Part shown: positions 15,032-23,981 of the stretch, piece after piece | How the letters are laid out: the number at the start of each line of letters is the position of its first letter | Position numbering within the stretch: the stretch's first letter is position 1 | Source: Pseudomonas lundensis | GTDB lineage: Bacteria; Pseudomonadota; Gammaproteobacteria; Pseudomonadales; Pseudomonadaceae | Length of the DNA stretch: 33,984 nucleotides | Direction of reading: 5' to 3' | Assembly (NCBI RefSeq): GCF_002269125.1 | Contig: NZ_NQKI01000043.1 | Location: 1-33,984, forward strand | The notes under the pieces: model-generated | Seen by the model: only the letters and a program-made list of their open reading frames with translations | What the model was told of the DNA's origin: nothing | Databases searched by the model: none | Translations under genes and position numbers: made by a program

Positions 15032-16522
15032 ATGCATCATGACGGGAAAGTGGGAGCTGCCCACAAGGCGACGGCTGAGCAGGCGACTCATTCGCCGCTG
15101 GCTCGCCTGCCTGTCATTTTGCTGCAGGTCCATGACAAGGCCGCTCAGCAGCTCAAAAATGGCCTGCAAGTGCTGTTCGACAACACCGATGAAGCCCTGT
15201 TTGCCATGGCTGACAACGCCCGGAGTGATGCCGAGCAAAGCCTTTTTTTTGAAGCCATGCGCGATGTCCGGCTCAAGCGCAAACACATCGAACGTGGCTT
15301 CCTTGACCGTTTTTTTGACGCGTTTATTCGCCTGACCCAGCCCGATGTCAGTGAGTGCACCCTGCATGGCGCCGCGCCCGTCGAGGGGACCTTCTCTCTA
15401 TTGTCCAATGACCTTGAGCGCACGCAGGTCATTAATGCGATGGTGGCGCAGGTCATGACACGTGACCAAATGGCCCTTTGCCAATTGACCCAGCGCCTTG
15501 CAACCCTCTGCACCATGTCGCTGGATGAGCACAGCAATCCGTTGGGCCCGGCCATGCTGTGTGAGTACTTTTTGCAAGCCGAGCGTGAGCAGGGCATGGA
15601 CCTCAAGGTCAAGCTGATCATGTTGCAACTGTTCGAAACCTACTTGCTTAGCCACACCGGCCAGCTGTATGCCGACGCCAATCAACTGCTGATTGCCACG
15701 GGTGTTCTGCCTTCTCTGTCTGACAACGATGCCTGTTGCGGGGCCAAGTCCCAGGACACACCGCCGCCCGCGCACGTGCAAGAAGCGCAGAGTCTGGTCG
15801 GGCTTCTGTTTGAGTACATCGCTCAGGATCGAAATGTTTCACCGGCGCTGAAAAGTCAGATTGCTTTGTTGCAGGAGCCGTTGCGCAAGATTGCGCAGCG
15901 GGATCAGAACTTTTTCAGCTGCGACACCCATGCGGCCCGGCGATTGTTGAATGTCATCGCCGCAGCGGCCATTGGTTGGGACGTGCGTACCGATGAGCAC
16001 AGCGATCCGCTGTTCCGTCAGATTGAACACGTCGTTCAACAACTCGCGTCATATTCGGGAGATAACCCCGCGCTGCTGGACTCGTTGCTGCACGAGTTTT
16101 TGGTCTTTACGCAGGCCGAGCGTGGCCGAATTGAACTGTTGGAGCAGCGCACGCGCGATGCTGAACACGCGCGTCTGAAAACACCTGATAAAACGTGCGA
16201 TAAAGCACTCGCCACCTCTCAAACCATCGATGAGCAAGACCATCTGGGCCTGCTATTGGTCAGCCAGTTGCGGTTGGGGACGTGGATCGAATTGCAGGAA
16301 AACGAAGAGTTTCGCCTGCGTTGCAAGCTGATTGCCATTCTGGAGCCGGGGGGTAAACATATTTTCGTTAACCGCACCGGCTTGAAAGTCCTGGAACAAA
16401 GCCGCACCGATTTGATCGCTCAACTGCGCAGCGGCAAGGTCTTGCTCCTGGATGACCGCTTGCTCTTCGACCGGGCGCTGGAATCGGTGATCGGCAGCTT
16501 GCACCAGCGCCACGCGCAATAG
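15032..16522 (+). CDS. DUF1631 family protein
   Basis: A 496-residue cytoplasmic protein of the DUF1631 family, identified from its place between nadC and ampD (as with PA4523 in PAO1) and from helical N-terminal features such as LQVLFDNTDEALFAMADNA and FFEAMRDVRLKRKHIERGF. It is mostly alpha-helical. The last 90 residues (LRLGTWIELQ, FRLRCKLIAI, HIFVNRTG) look like a beta domain resembling degenerate PilZ, which is only a suggestion. The ATG at 15032 has AGGAGG 6 nt upstream, clearly better than the TTG at 14963. Most DUF1631 members are longer (600-700 or more residues), so this may be a short version. Function unknown. Confidence 0.78.
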   Translation: MHHDGKVGAAHKATAEQATHSPLARLPVILLQVHDKAAQQLKNGLQVLFDNTDEALFAMADNARSDAEQSLFFEAMRDVRLKRKHIERGFLDRFFDAFIRLTQPDVSECTLHGAAPVEGTFSLLSNDLERTQVINAMVAQVMTRDQMALCQLTQRLATLCTMSLDEHSNPLGPAMLCEYFLQAEREQGMDLKVKLIMLQLFETYLLSHTGQLYADANQLLIATGVLPSLSDNDACCGAKSQDTPPPAHVQEAQSLVGLLFEYIAQDRNVSPALKSQIALLQEPLRKIAQRDQNFFSCDTHAARRLLNVIAAAAIGWDVRTDEHSDPLFRQIEHVVQQLASYSGDNPALLDSLLHEFLVFTQAERGRIELLEQRTRDAEHARLKTPDKTCDKALATSQTIDEQDHLGLLLVSQLRLGTWIELQENEEFRLRCKLIAILEPGGKHIFVNRTGLKVLEQSRTDLIAQLRSGKVLLLDDRLLFDRALESVIGSLHQRHAQ

Positions 16523-16614
16523 CCCCTGCGACACTGACGCCACAGATAGCTGCCAATTGGAGCGCGCATCGCGGCATACTGCGCCTTTGGTTTTTCAACG
16601 CACAAGGAGCGTTT

Positions 16615-17178
16615 ATGCAGCTGGACCCCGCGAGCGGTTGGTGCGATGGCGTGCACGGTTGCCCGTCGCCCAACTTCAATGAGCGCCCTGGTGGTGAAGT
16701 CTCCCTGTTGGTGATCCACAACATCAGCTTGCCCCCGGGGCAGTTTGCGACGGGCAAGGTCCAGGCGTTTTTTCAGAACCGACTGGACGTTACAGAGCAT
16801 CCGTACTTTGAAAGTATCAAGGCGTTACGCGTCAGCGCGCATTTTTTGATTGAACGCGACGGCCAGATCACGCAGTTTGTGTCGTGCCTGGACCGCGCCT
16901 GGCATGCGGGTATTTCCAGCTTTGAAGGGCGTGAGGCGTGCAATGACTTTTCGCTGGGCATCGAACTTGAAGGCACGGACGACCAACCTTTCACCGATGC
17001 GCAGTATCAGGCACTGATTGCCTTGACCCGGCAACTGCAACAGCATTACCCGCAGATTACCCCTCAACGAATATGTGGCCACAGTGACGTGGCGCCGGGA
17101 CGCAAGACGGATCCGGGACCTTGCTTTGATTGGGTGCGTTTTCGCCGTGAGCTGCCGAACACAGGAGAGAAACAATGA
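16615..17178 (+). CDS. ampD: 1,6-anhydro-N-acetylmuramyl-L-alanine amidase AmpD
   Basis: A 187-residue zinc amidase that cuts the anhydro-muropeptide recycling intermediates in the cytoplasm and so keeps AmpR-controlled beta-lactamase low. Predicted zinc ligands are His35 (VIHN), His156 and Asp166 (GHSDVAPGRKTDPG), with catalytic Glu117 (LGIELEG) and Lys164. These match His34, His154, Asp164 and Glu116 of the enterobacterial enzyme. Length is standard. AAGGAG precedes the ATG. It overlaps ampE by 4 nt, the classic ampDE operon. Confidence 0.96.
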   Translation: MQLDPASGWCDGVHGCPSPNFNERPGGEVSLLVIHNISLPPGQFATGKVQAFFQNRLDVTEHPYFESIKALRVSAHFLIERDGQITQFVSCLDRAWHAGISSFEGREACNDFSLGIELEGTDDQPFTDAQYQALIALTRQLQQHYPQITPQRICGHSDVAPGRKTDPGPCFDWVRFRRELPNTGEKQ

Positions 17179-18011
17179 GTTTTGTGGTGCTACTGCTGGC
17201 GATCCTGATCGAAAAATTTTCGGCCTTGCGTCAGCGTCTTCAGCGCGACAGCGGCTGGGTTCGAGAGCTTAACAAGCTTGAAGCTTCGGCCCGTCTGGCC
17301 AGCCGGCCGTGGTGGGTATTGGTCATTCTTATCCTGCTGCCAGTCATTCTGCTCGGCCTGCTGCTGGTGGTACTGGATCCTGTGGCGTATGGCTTGCTGG
17401 CCTTGCCGGTGCATGTGCTGGTGTTGGTGTTCAGCCTGGGCCGCGGGGATGTGCTGGCAGGGCTCGGGCCGTTCCGCGATGCGTGGCGCCGGGGTGATTT
17501 GCAAGCGGCCGCCCATGTGGCCCAGCGCGACATTGGCGTTTGCGCCGACACGGGCGAGCAATTGTTGGAGAACGTCCAGGGGCATCTGCTGTGGCAGGCC
17601 TATCAAAGTTTTTTTGCCGTGATTTTCTGGTACTTCCTGCTGGGCCCGGTGGCTGCGTTGAGTTATCGCTTGCTGGCACTGGCGGTTGAGCATGGCAAAA
17701 ACCCGGAATTGGTTGAGCGCGCCCAGCAACTGCGGCATGCCTTCGACTGGCTACCGGTACGCCTGCTGGCGGCGAGCTTTGCACTGGTGGGCAACTTTGC
17801 CGCGGTCAGCCGCGTGATGCTGCATGAGCTGTTGAGCTGGGAAATCAGCGCGGCCCAATTGATCGACAAAGCCGGGTGCGCTGCGGCAGAAATTCCGCCA
17901 CCGCAGACCGGGCCGGAGGGCGTTTCCAGCCTGGATGCTTTGTGGGAGTTATTGCTGCGCTCGGCGTTGCTCTGGTATGCCGGTTTTGCTGTGTGGACGC
18001 TGTTGCTCTGA
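17175..18011 (+). CDS. ampE: Regulatory inner-membrane protein AmpE
   Basis: A 278-residue membrane protein with about four hydrophobic segments (near 48-70, 75-90, 140-160 and the extreme C-terminus). It follows ampD with an ATGA overlap, the standard ampDE arrangement. AmpE resembles a CobD/CbiB-like fold and has been proposed to act as a membrane sensor, but its biochemical role is unsettled. Features seen: FSALRQRLQRDSGWVREL at the start and EQLLENVQGHLLWQAYQSFF in the middle. Confidence 0.92.
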   Translation: MSFVVLLLAILIEKFSALRQRLQRDSGWVRELNKLEASARLASRPWWVLVILILLPVILLGLLLVVLDPVAYGLLALPVHVLVLVFSLGRGDVLAGLGPFRDAWRRGDLQAAAHVAQRDIGVCADTGEQLLENVQGHLLWQAYQSFFAVIFWYFLLGPVAALSYRLLALAVEHGKNPELVERAQQLRHAFDWLPVRLLAASFALVGNFAAVSRVMLHELLSWEISAAQLIDKAGCAAAEIPPPQTGPEGVSSLDALWELLLRSALLWYAGFAVWTLLL

Positions 18012-18025
18012 ATGAATGTGCCTCG

Positions 18026-18049
18026 ACGCACTCTGTTACAGGAGTGCGT
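18026..18049. terminator. Hairpin between convergent ampE and tatD
   Basis: ACGCACTC/GAGTGCGT, a perfect 8-bp stem with an 8-nt loop (18034-18041), fills most of the 38-nt gap between the ampE and tatD stops. T tracts are short, so termination strength is uncertain. Confidence 0.6.
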
Positions 18050-18826
18050 TTACCATTCAAACACTGAGCACGCATTGGCCGTACTGGATTCGGCCAGTCG
18101 CTGCGCGCTGATGTTCATCACCCCGGCCAGCGCTTCACAAATGGCGGGCAGGTGTTCTGGGCTGTTGCGCTGGTTGGCGAACATGACCGGCGCCATGTCG
18201 GGCGAGTCGGTTTCCAGCACGACAGCGTCCAGCGGCAAGTCAGCCAGTACCCTGCGCAACCGCAGGGCCTGCGGCCATGTAGCGGCGCCACCCAAGCCCA
18301 GTTTGAAACCCAGCTTGATGTATTCGCGCGCTTCCTCGCGGCTGCCCGCAAAGGCATGAATAATCCCGCCGCGTTGCAACTTGACGCGTTTGAGGGTGGC
18401 AATGACGTGCGCGTGGCTGCGGCGCACGTGCAATAACGCCGGGAGCCGGAAGTCAGCCGCCAGTTCCAGTTGGGCTTCAAACAATGACTGCTGACGTTCG
18501 CGGTCCAGCGCCGGCAGGAAGTAGTCGAGGCCGATTTCGCCCACCGCACACACTTGTCGCTGCCCGGCCAGCCGGCTTAGCCATTGCCCGAGTTCAGTGA
18601 TGTGCTCGGGGCGATGGGCATCGAGATACACCGGGTGTAGCCCGAATGCGGCATACAACTGGCTGTCGGTTTGCACCAGATCCCACACCCGCTGCCAATT
18701 ACACTGATCAACCCCCAGCACCACCATGCGCTCGACACCCAGCGCGCGACTGCGCGCCAGCAGTGGCGTGCGGTCGGCATCGAACGCCGGGAAGTCGAGG
18801 TGCGTGTGTGTGTCGATCAGTTGCAT
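18050..18826 (-). CDS. TatD-family metal-dependent hydrolase (YjjV-like)
   Basis: A 258-residue TIM-barrel metallohydrolase. Metal-binding motifs appear in order: HTHLD (near 6-10), GEIGLDYF (about 96), LLHVRRSH (about 131), IIHAFAG (about 155) and ETDSPDMAP (about 205). TatD-type enzymes are DNases or related phosphoesterases; the substrate here is not evident. It starts 2 nt after the fruR stop on the same strand, so it is probably co-transcribed with fruR, an arrangement I recall from other pseudomonads. Confidence 0.9.
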   Translation of the reverse strand: MQLIDTHTHLDFPAFDADRTPLLARSRALGVERMVVLGVDQCNWQRVWDLVQTDSQLYAAFGLHPVYLDAHRPEHITELGQWLSRLAGQRQVCAVGEIGLDYFLPALDRERQQSLFEAQLELAADFRLPALLHVRRSHAHVIATLKRVKLQRGGIIHAFAGSREEAREYIKLGFKLGLGGAATWPQALRLRRVLADLPLDAVVLETDSPDMAPVMFANQRNSPEHLPAICEALAGVMNISAQRLAESSTANACSVFEW

Positions 18827-18828
18827 GC

Positions 18829-19824
18829 TCAGGCCTGATGGATACGCTGCTTGAATCGACGCGCGATGGCATGAATGCCGGGCGCGTAATGCTGTTCTTC
18901 GATGGCTGCCAGGGCGAGGTTGAGCGCGGTTTCGGCAATCACTTGATGCTGTTGACCCATGGCGTTGACCGGCAACGGCAGGAAGTCCAGCAATTGCGTG
19001 TCACCAAAGGTCGCCAGGCGCGCAGGGGCCTTGTGTTCCGGGTGATCGAGCAAGGCGTCAAACATGCCTTGCAGCAGCACGTAGGATGTCGTTACCAACG
19101 CGTCGGGGAAATGCCCCAGACGGGCCAGCAACTCATCAATGATGCGTCGGCCGCATTCGCGGCTGAAGGCCGTCCCGTGCTCAATCAGCACGTCACCCTC
19201 AAACCCTTGCAGCGCTTGTTTGAATCCAGCCGCACGGGCCTGGCTAACGCTCAGCTCGGGGCGTGCACCGATCAGCGCGATCTGGCGCGGCATCGGCTGC
19301 AACAGGCTGCGGGTCAGGGCCATGCTGGCTTCGCGGTCATCGCTGATGACCGAGCAAAAGCGGTCCGATGGCAATGTCCGGTCGATCGCAATGATCGGCA
19401 TACCCAGATCCTGTAGCTGACGGTAGCTGTCGTCTTCTTCAGGCAAGCAACTGGCCACAAACAGCGCATCGCAACGGCGCGCACGGAACAGCTTGAGCAA
19501 CTGGCGCTCACTGTCGGGCGCGTCGTCAGAGCTGGCGATCAGCAATTGATAGCCCCGGGCCCGGGCGCCTTGTTCAAGTTGCTTGGCAATACGCGCGTAA
19601 CTCGGGTTTTCGAGGTCGGGCAGGATGAAACCCAGGGTTCTGCTGTGACGACTGCGCAATCCCGCGGCTTGCGGGTTGGGCGTAAAGCCATGTTCTTCCA
19701 CCACGGCGCGCACCCGTTCCACGGTCGTGCTGCTGATGCGTTGCTGTTCAGCCTTGCCATTGATGACATAGCTGGCGGTGGTCACGGAAACACCTGCCAG
19801 TTGAGCGATATCGCTGAGCTTCAC
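18829..19824 (-). CDS. fruR: Fructose repressor FruR/Cra (LacI family)
   Basis: A 331-residue LacI-family regulator. The N-terminal helix-turn-helix is MKLSDIAQLAGVSVTTASYV and the hinge region NPQAAGLRSRHSRTLGFILP is followed by a periplasmic-binding-protein-type effector domain. In Pseudomonas putida, Cra represses the adjacent fructose operon and is released by fructose-1-phosphate. The start is GTG at 19824, with AAGGAA 8 nt upstream. It is divergent from fruBKA, and an exact Cra operator lies between them, supporting local autoregulation. Confidence 0.95.
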   Translation of the reverse strand: MKLSDIAQLAGVSVTTASYVINGKAEQQRISSTTVERVRAVVEEHGFTPNPQAAGLRSRHSRTLGFILPDLENPSYARIAKQLEQGARARGYQLLIASSDDAPDSERQLLKLFRARRCDALFVASCLPEEDDSYRQLQDLGMPIIAIDRTLPSDRFCSVISDDREASMALTRSLLQPMPRQIALIGARPELSVSQARAAGFKQALQGFEGDVLIEHGTAFSRECGRRIIDELLARLGHFPDALVTTSYVLLQGMFDALLDHPEHKAPARLATFGDTQLLDFLPLPVNAMGQQHQVIAETALNLALAAIEEQHYAPGIHAIARRFKQRIHQA

Positions 19825-20014
19825 GCCGATAATTCCTTATTTTTTGTAGTACATGCCGACATTCTGGCCAATCCTACCCGATAAAGGCAGCCGACCATCG
19901 TCTGCCTTATCGCTACTGTATTTTTTTGACGCATCGTCCGCATGACGCTGATCAATGCGACAGGTTGGGCTTCAAGCGCGGACGATTATGCAGTAACGTG
20001 CCGCACATTCATGA

Positions 20015-20026
20015 TTAAACGTTTCA
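20015..20026. promoter_or_regulatory. Cra/FruR operator
   Basis: TTAAACGTTTCA is an exact match to the Cra operator described in P. putida upstream of fruBKA, as I recall it. It is 138 bp upstream of the fruB start. A second, weaker TTTAAACGAC sequence (20036-20045, overlapping GTTTAAAC) lies just downstream. The rest of the 339-bp gap 19825-20163 shows no gene. Confidence 0.85.
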
Positions 20027-20163
20027 GCAAGCCTGTTTAAACGACGTAAGCCCAGGCTGATGTGCTTGCCACACATCCAGTGACACACTTGGGGGCGAGC
20101 GGCCTAAGCTGACTTAATTCAAAACAATACCGGGCACCACGGAGTGCCAGGAAAGGAGAACGC

Positions 20164-23025
20164 ATGCTCGAGCTCACCATAGAGCAGATATCCATGGGCC
20201 AGACGGCTGTGGATAAGTCTGCGGCGTTGCAATTACTCGCCGATAAGCTGGTCGCTGATGGCTTGGTGGCCGAAGGCTATCTGGACGGTTTGCGAGCGCG
20301 TGAAGCTCAGGGTTCCACTTTTCTGGGTCAGGGGATTGCCATTCCCCATGGCACACCTGAAACCCGCGACCTGGTGTTCACCACCGGTGTGCGCTTGTTG
20401 CAGTTCCCCGAAGGCGTGGACTGGGGCGACGGGCAAATGGTGTATTTGGCCATCGGCATTGCCGCCAAGTCCGACGAGCACCTGCGTTTGCTGCAATTGT
20501 TGACCCGTGCCTTGGGCGAAACCGATCTGGGCGAAGCCTTGAGGCGCGCCAGTTCGGCTGAAGCCCTGCTCAAGCTGCTGCAAGGGGCGCCGCAGGAGTT
20601 GGCGCTCGACGCGCAAATGATTGGCTTGGGCGTCTCGGCTGACGACTTTGAAGAGTTGGTCTGGCGCGGCGCCCGTTTACTGCGACAGGCTGAATGCGTC
20701 GATAACGGCTTTGCGGCCGTGTTGCAGCAAGTTGAAGCACTGCCGCTGGGTGATGGCCTGTGGTGGCTGCACAGTGAACAAATGGTCAAGCGCCCGGGGC
20801 TGGCCTTCGTCACGCCCGATAAACCGATTCGCTACCTTGGCCAGCCACTGAGCGGGCTGTTCTGCCTCGCCAGCCTTGGGGAGGCGCACCAGGCGTTGCT
20901 GGAGAGGCTGTGCGCCCTGTTGATCGAGGGGCGTGGTCACGAATTGGGCAGTGCCACCAGCCGCCGTGCGGTGCTTGAAGTGTTGGGCGGTGAATTGCCC
21001 GCTGACTGGCCGAGTGCGCGTATCACGCTGGCGAATGCACATGGGCTGCATGCGCGCCCGGCGAAAGTGCTCGCGCAGTTGGCCAAACGTTTTGAGGGCG
21101 AGATTCGCGTCAGCATCGTGGGTGGTCAAGAATCGCCTGTGTCGGCCAAAAGTTTAAGCAAACTGTTGAGTCTGGGTGCCCGTCGCGGCCAGGTGCTGGA
21201 GTTTGTGGCTGAACCGGGCATTGCCAGCGACGCGCTGCCTGCGATATTGGCGGCCATTGAAGAAGGGCTGGGCGAAGAAGTCGAACCCTTGCCAGCCATA
21301 AACGACGTACCCGCCCCCGTGGCGGACGTGGCGGTAGTCATCACCGCCCCGGCGCCCGGCAGTGTGATCAACGCCATCCCGGCCGCGCCCGGCATTGCCA
21401 TCGGGCCTGCGCACATTCATGTGCTGCCACTCCTTGATTACCCGTTGCGCGGCGAATCCTCCGTGGTTGAACGCGAGCGGTTACAACACGCGCTGACCGA
21501 GGTGCGTCAGGACATCGAAGGGCTGATTCAACGCAGCCCGTCCAAAGCCATCCGCGAGATTTTCATTACCCATCAGGAAATGCTCGACGACCCCGAGCTC
21601 ACGGATGACGTCGACAACCGCCTCAAGCAAGGCGAAAGCGCGGAAGCGGCGTGGATGTCGGTGATTGAAGCGGCGGCGCGTCAGCAAGAAGCGCTGCAAG
21701 ATGCCTTGCTGGCCGAACGTGCAGCTGACTTACGCGACATTGGGCGCCGCGTGCTGGCGCAGTTGTGTGGTATCGGAACCCCACCCGAACCCGATCAGCC
21801 CTACGTATTGGTGATGGATGAAGTCGGCCCTTCTGACGTGGCGCGGCTTGACCCGGCGCGGGTGGCGGGCATTCTGACTGCCCGCGGTGGCGCGACGGCC
21901 CACAGTGCCATCGTTGCCCGTGCCCTGGGTATCCCGGCGCTGGTCGGCGCAGGTGAAGCTGTGTTGCTGCTGGCGTCGGGCACGCACCTGTTGATCGATG
22001 GTCAGCGTGGACGTCTGCATGTCGCACCTGACGCCGAGACCCTGCACCGCGCAACGCAGGAGCGTGACAGCCGCGATCAGCGTTTGCAGGCCGCCAGCGC
22101 GTTGCGTCATGAACCTGCCGTGACCCGTGACGGGCACCCGGTGGAAGTGTTTGCCAATATCGGTGAAAGCAAAGGTGTGGCCAGTGCCGTCGAGCAGGGC
22201 GCTGAAGGCATCGGTCTGCTGCGCACCGAGCTGATTTTCATGGCCCACTCCCAGGCCCCGGATGAAGCCACTCAGGAAGCTGAATACCGCCGGGTGCTCG
22301 ATGGCCTTAACGGTCGCCCGCTGGTGGTGCGTACGCTGGACGTGGGTGGCGATAAACCGCTGCCGTACTGGCCGATTGATAAGGAAGAAAACCCGTTTTT
22401 GGGCGTGCGCGGCATTCGTCTCACCTTGCAGCGCCCGCACGTGATGGAAAGCCAGTTGCGCGCCCTGTTGCGCTCGGCCGACAACCGCCCGCTGCGCATC
22501 ATGTTCCCGATGGTCGGCAGCGTGGCCGAATGGCGTGCTGCCCGCGACATGACCGAGCGCTTGCGTCAGGAAATCCCGGTCGCCGACCTGCAACTGGGGA
22601 TCATGATCGAAGTACCGTCTGCCGCATTGCTGGCGCCGGTGCTGGCCAAAGAAGTGGATTTCTTCAGCGTCGGCACCAACGACCTGACGCAATACACGCT
22701 GGCCATCGACCGCGGCCACCCGACCTTGTCGGCTCAGGCCGACGGTTTGCACCCGGCCGTGTTGCAACTGATCGACATCACCGTGCGTGCCGCCCATGCC
22801 CATGGCAAGTGGGTGGGGGTGTGCGGCGAATTGGCGGCCGATCCGCTGGCTGTTCCTGTGCTGGTCGGGCTGGGTGTCGATGAGCTGAGCGTGTCGGCGC
22901 GCAGCATTCCCGAGGTCAAGGCACGCGTGCGTGAACTGAGCATGGACCGTCTCAAAACCCTGGCTGGCGATGCGTTGGCCGTGGGCAGCCCGGACGAAGT
23001 ACGTCAATTGGTGGAAGCGCTCTGA
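20164..23025 (+). CDS. fruB: Fructose PTS multiphosphoryl transfer protein (EIIA-HPr-EI, FPr)
   Basis: A 953-residue soluble protein that takes phosphate from PEP and passes it to FruA. Domains in order: EIIA-Fru (about 1-142; phospho-His62 in IAIPHGTPE), a second EIIA-like block (about 155-277; LGDGLWWLHSE aligns with LGQGIAIPHGT and keeps His203), HPr (about 284-372; His296 in NAHGLHARPA), and enzyme I (about 400-953; phospho-His580 in ARGGATAHSAIVAR, then VGTNDLTQYTLAIDR and GVCGEL). It is thus a complete phosphotransfer chain. AAGGAG precedes the ATG. The stop TGA overlaps the fruK ATG by one base. The middle block equals the central segment of E. coli FPr in position. Confidence 0.95.
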   Translation: MLELTIEQISMGQTAVDKSAALQLLADKLVADGLVAEGYLDGLRAREAQGSTFLGQGIAIPHGTPETRDLVFTTGVRLLQFPEGVDWGDGQMVYLAIGIAAKSDEHLRLLQLLTRALGETDLGEALRRASSAEALLKLLQGAPQELALDAQMIGLGVSADDFEELVWRGARLLRQAECVDNGFAAVLQQVEALPLGDGLWWLHSEQMVKRPGLAFVTPDKPIRYLGQPLSGLFCLASLGEAHQALLERLCALLIEGRGHELGSATSRRAVLEVLGGELPADWPSARITLANAHGLHARPAKVLAQLAKRFEGEIRVSIVGGQESPVSAKSLSKLLSLGARRGQVLEFVAEPGIASDALPAILAAIEEGLGEEVEPLPAINDVPAPVADVAVVITAPAPGSVINAIPAAPGIAIGPAHIHVLPLLDYPLRGESSVVERERLQHALTEVRQDIEGLIQRSPSKAIREIFITHQEMLDDPELTDDVDNRLKQGESAEAAWMSVIEAAARQQEALQDALLAERAADLRDIGRRVLAQLCGIGTPPEPDQPYVLVMDEVGPSDVARLDPARVAGILTARGGATAHSAIVARALGIPALVGAGEAVLLLASGTHLLIDGQRGRLHVAPDAETLHRATQERDSRDQRLQAASALRHEPAVTRDGHPVEVFANIGESKGVASAVEQGAEGIGLLRTELIFMAHSQAPDEATQEAEYRRVLDGLNGRPLVVRTLDVGGDKPLPYWPIDKEENPFLGVRGIRLTLQRPHVMESQLRALLRSADNRPLRIMFPMVGSVAEWRAARDMTERLRQEIPVADLQLGIMIEVPSAALLAPVLAKEVDFFSVGTNDLTQYTLAIDRGHPTLSAQADGLHPAVLQLIDITVRAAHAHGKWVGVCGELAADPLAVPVLVGLGVDELSVSARSIPEVKARVRELSMDRLKTLAGDALAVGSPDEVRQLVEAL

Positions 23026-23981
23026 TGGCCAAGATTCTGACCCTTACCCTCAACCCGGCACTGGACTTGACGGTGCGCGTGTCGCACTTGCAGCCCGGTG
23101 ACGTCAATCGCAGCCAGGCGATGCTGACCCACGCGGCCGGCAAAGGCGTCAACGTGGCGCAGGTGTTGGCTGATTTGGGCCACAAACTCACCGTGAGCGG
23201 TTTTCTGGGTGAAGACAATCAACAAGCCTTCAACGCGCTGTTCGCCCGTCGCGGTTTTGTCGATGCCTTTATTCGCGTGCCCGGTGAAACCCGCAGCAAT
23301 ATCAAACTGGCCGAAGACGATGGCCGTGTCACCGACATCAACGGGCCGGGCCCGCAGGTCAGTGAGGCGGCGCAGCAAGCCTTGATAGACAAGCTCGACC
23401 AGATTGCCGCCAGTCATGACGCCGTCGTGGTGGCGGGCAGTTTGCCGCGGGGCATCAGCCCGCAGTGGCTGTATCAGCTGCTATTACGGCTCAAGGCCCT
23501 GGGCTTGAAAGTGATTCTGGACACCAGTGGGCAAGCCCTCAAGCAAGGTTTGAACGCGGGCCCGTGGTTGATCAAACCCAACACCGAGGAACTGAGCGAT
23601 GCGCTGGGCGCCGATATCAGCAGCCTGGCCTCGCAAGTCGCTGCGGCCACCCGCCTGCAAGCGCAGGGCGTCGAGCACGTGGTGATTTCACAAGGGGCTG
23701 AGGGCGTGAATTGGTTCAGCCATGGTCCGGCCTGGCAGGCCTTGCCGCCCAAGGTCAGCGTCGCCAGTACCGTAGGCGCCGGTGACTCGCTGCTGGCCGG
23801 CATGCTGCACGGTTTGCTCAGCGGCCATTCCCCTGAACAGACCCTGCGTACCGCCACGGCGATTGCAGCGATGGCGGTGACTCAGATCGGTTTTGGTATC
23901 AGCGATATGGCGCAACTGGCGACGCTCGAGCGTGATGTCTGCGTGCATCCCCTGACAGAAGAACAAGAGGCAAACTCATGA
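23025..23981 (+). CDS. fruK: 1-phosphofructokinase
   Basis: A 318-residue PfkB-family sugar kinase that converts fructose-1-phosphate from the PTS to fructose-1,6-bisphosphate. Signatures: TLNPALDLTV (8-17), GGK-type HAAGKGVNVA (36-45), VVAGSLPRG (135-143) and STVGAGDSLLAG (248-259) with catalytic Asp254. Overlaps fruB by one base and fruA by four, so the three are translationally coupled. By consuming fructose-1-phosphate it also removes the Cra effector. Confidence 0.96.
   Translation: MAKILTLTLNPALDLTVRVSHLQPGDVNRSQAMLTHAAGKGVNVAQVLADLGHKLTVSGFLGEDNQQAFNALFARRGFVDAFIRVPGETRSNIKLAEDDGRVTDINGPGPQVSEAAQQALIDKLDQIAASHDAVVVAGSLPRGISPQWLYQLLLRLKALGLKVILDTSGQALKQGLNAGPWLIKPNTEELSDALGADISSLASQVAAATRLQAQGVEHVVISQGAEGVNWFSHGPAWQALPPKVSVASTVGAGDSLLAGMLHGLLSGHSPEQTLRTATAIAAMAVTQIGFGISDMAQLATLERDVCVHPLTEEQEANS

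Noticed and set aside
21730..23007. Antisense open frame of 425 codons inside fruB
   Set aside because: It lies fully within the EI domain of FruB, and its composition (many Gln, His, Arg) is typical of shadow frames in G/C-rich genes.
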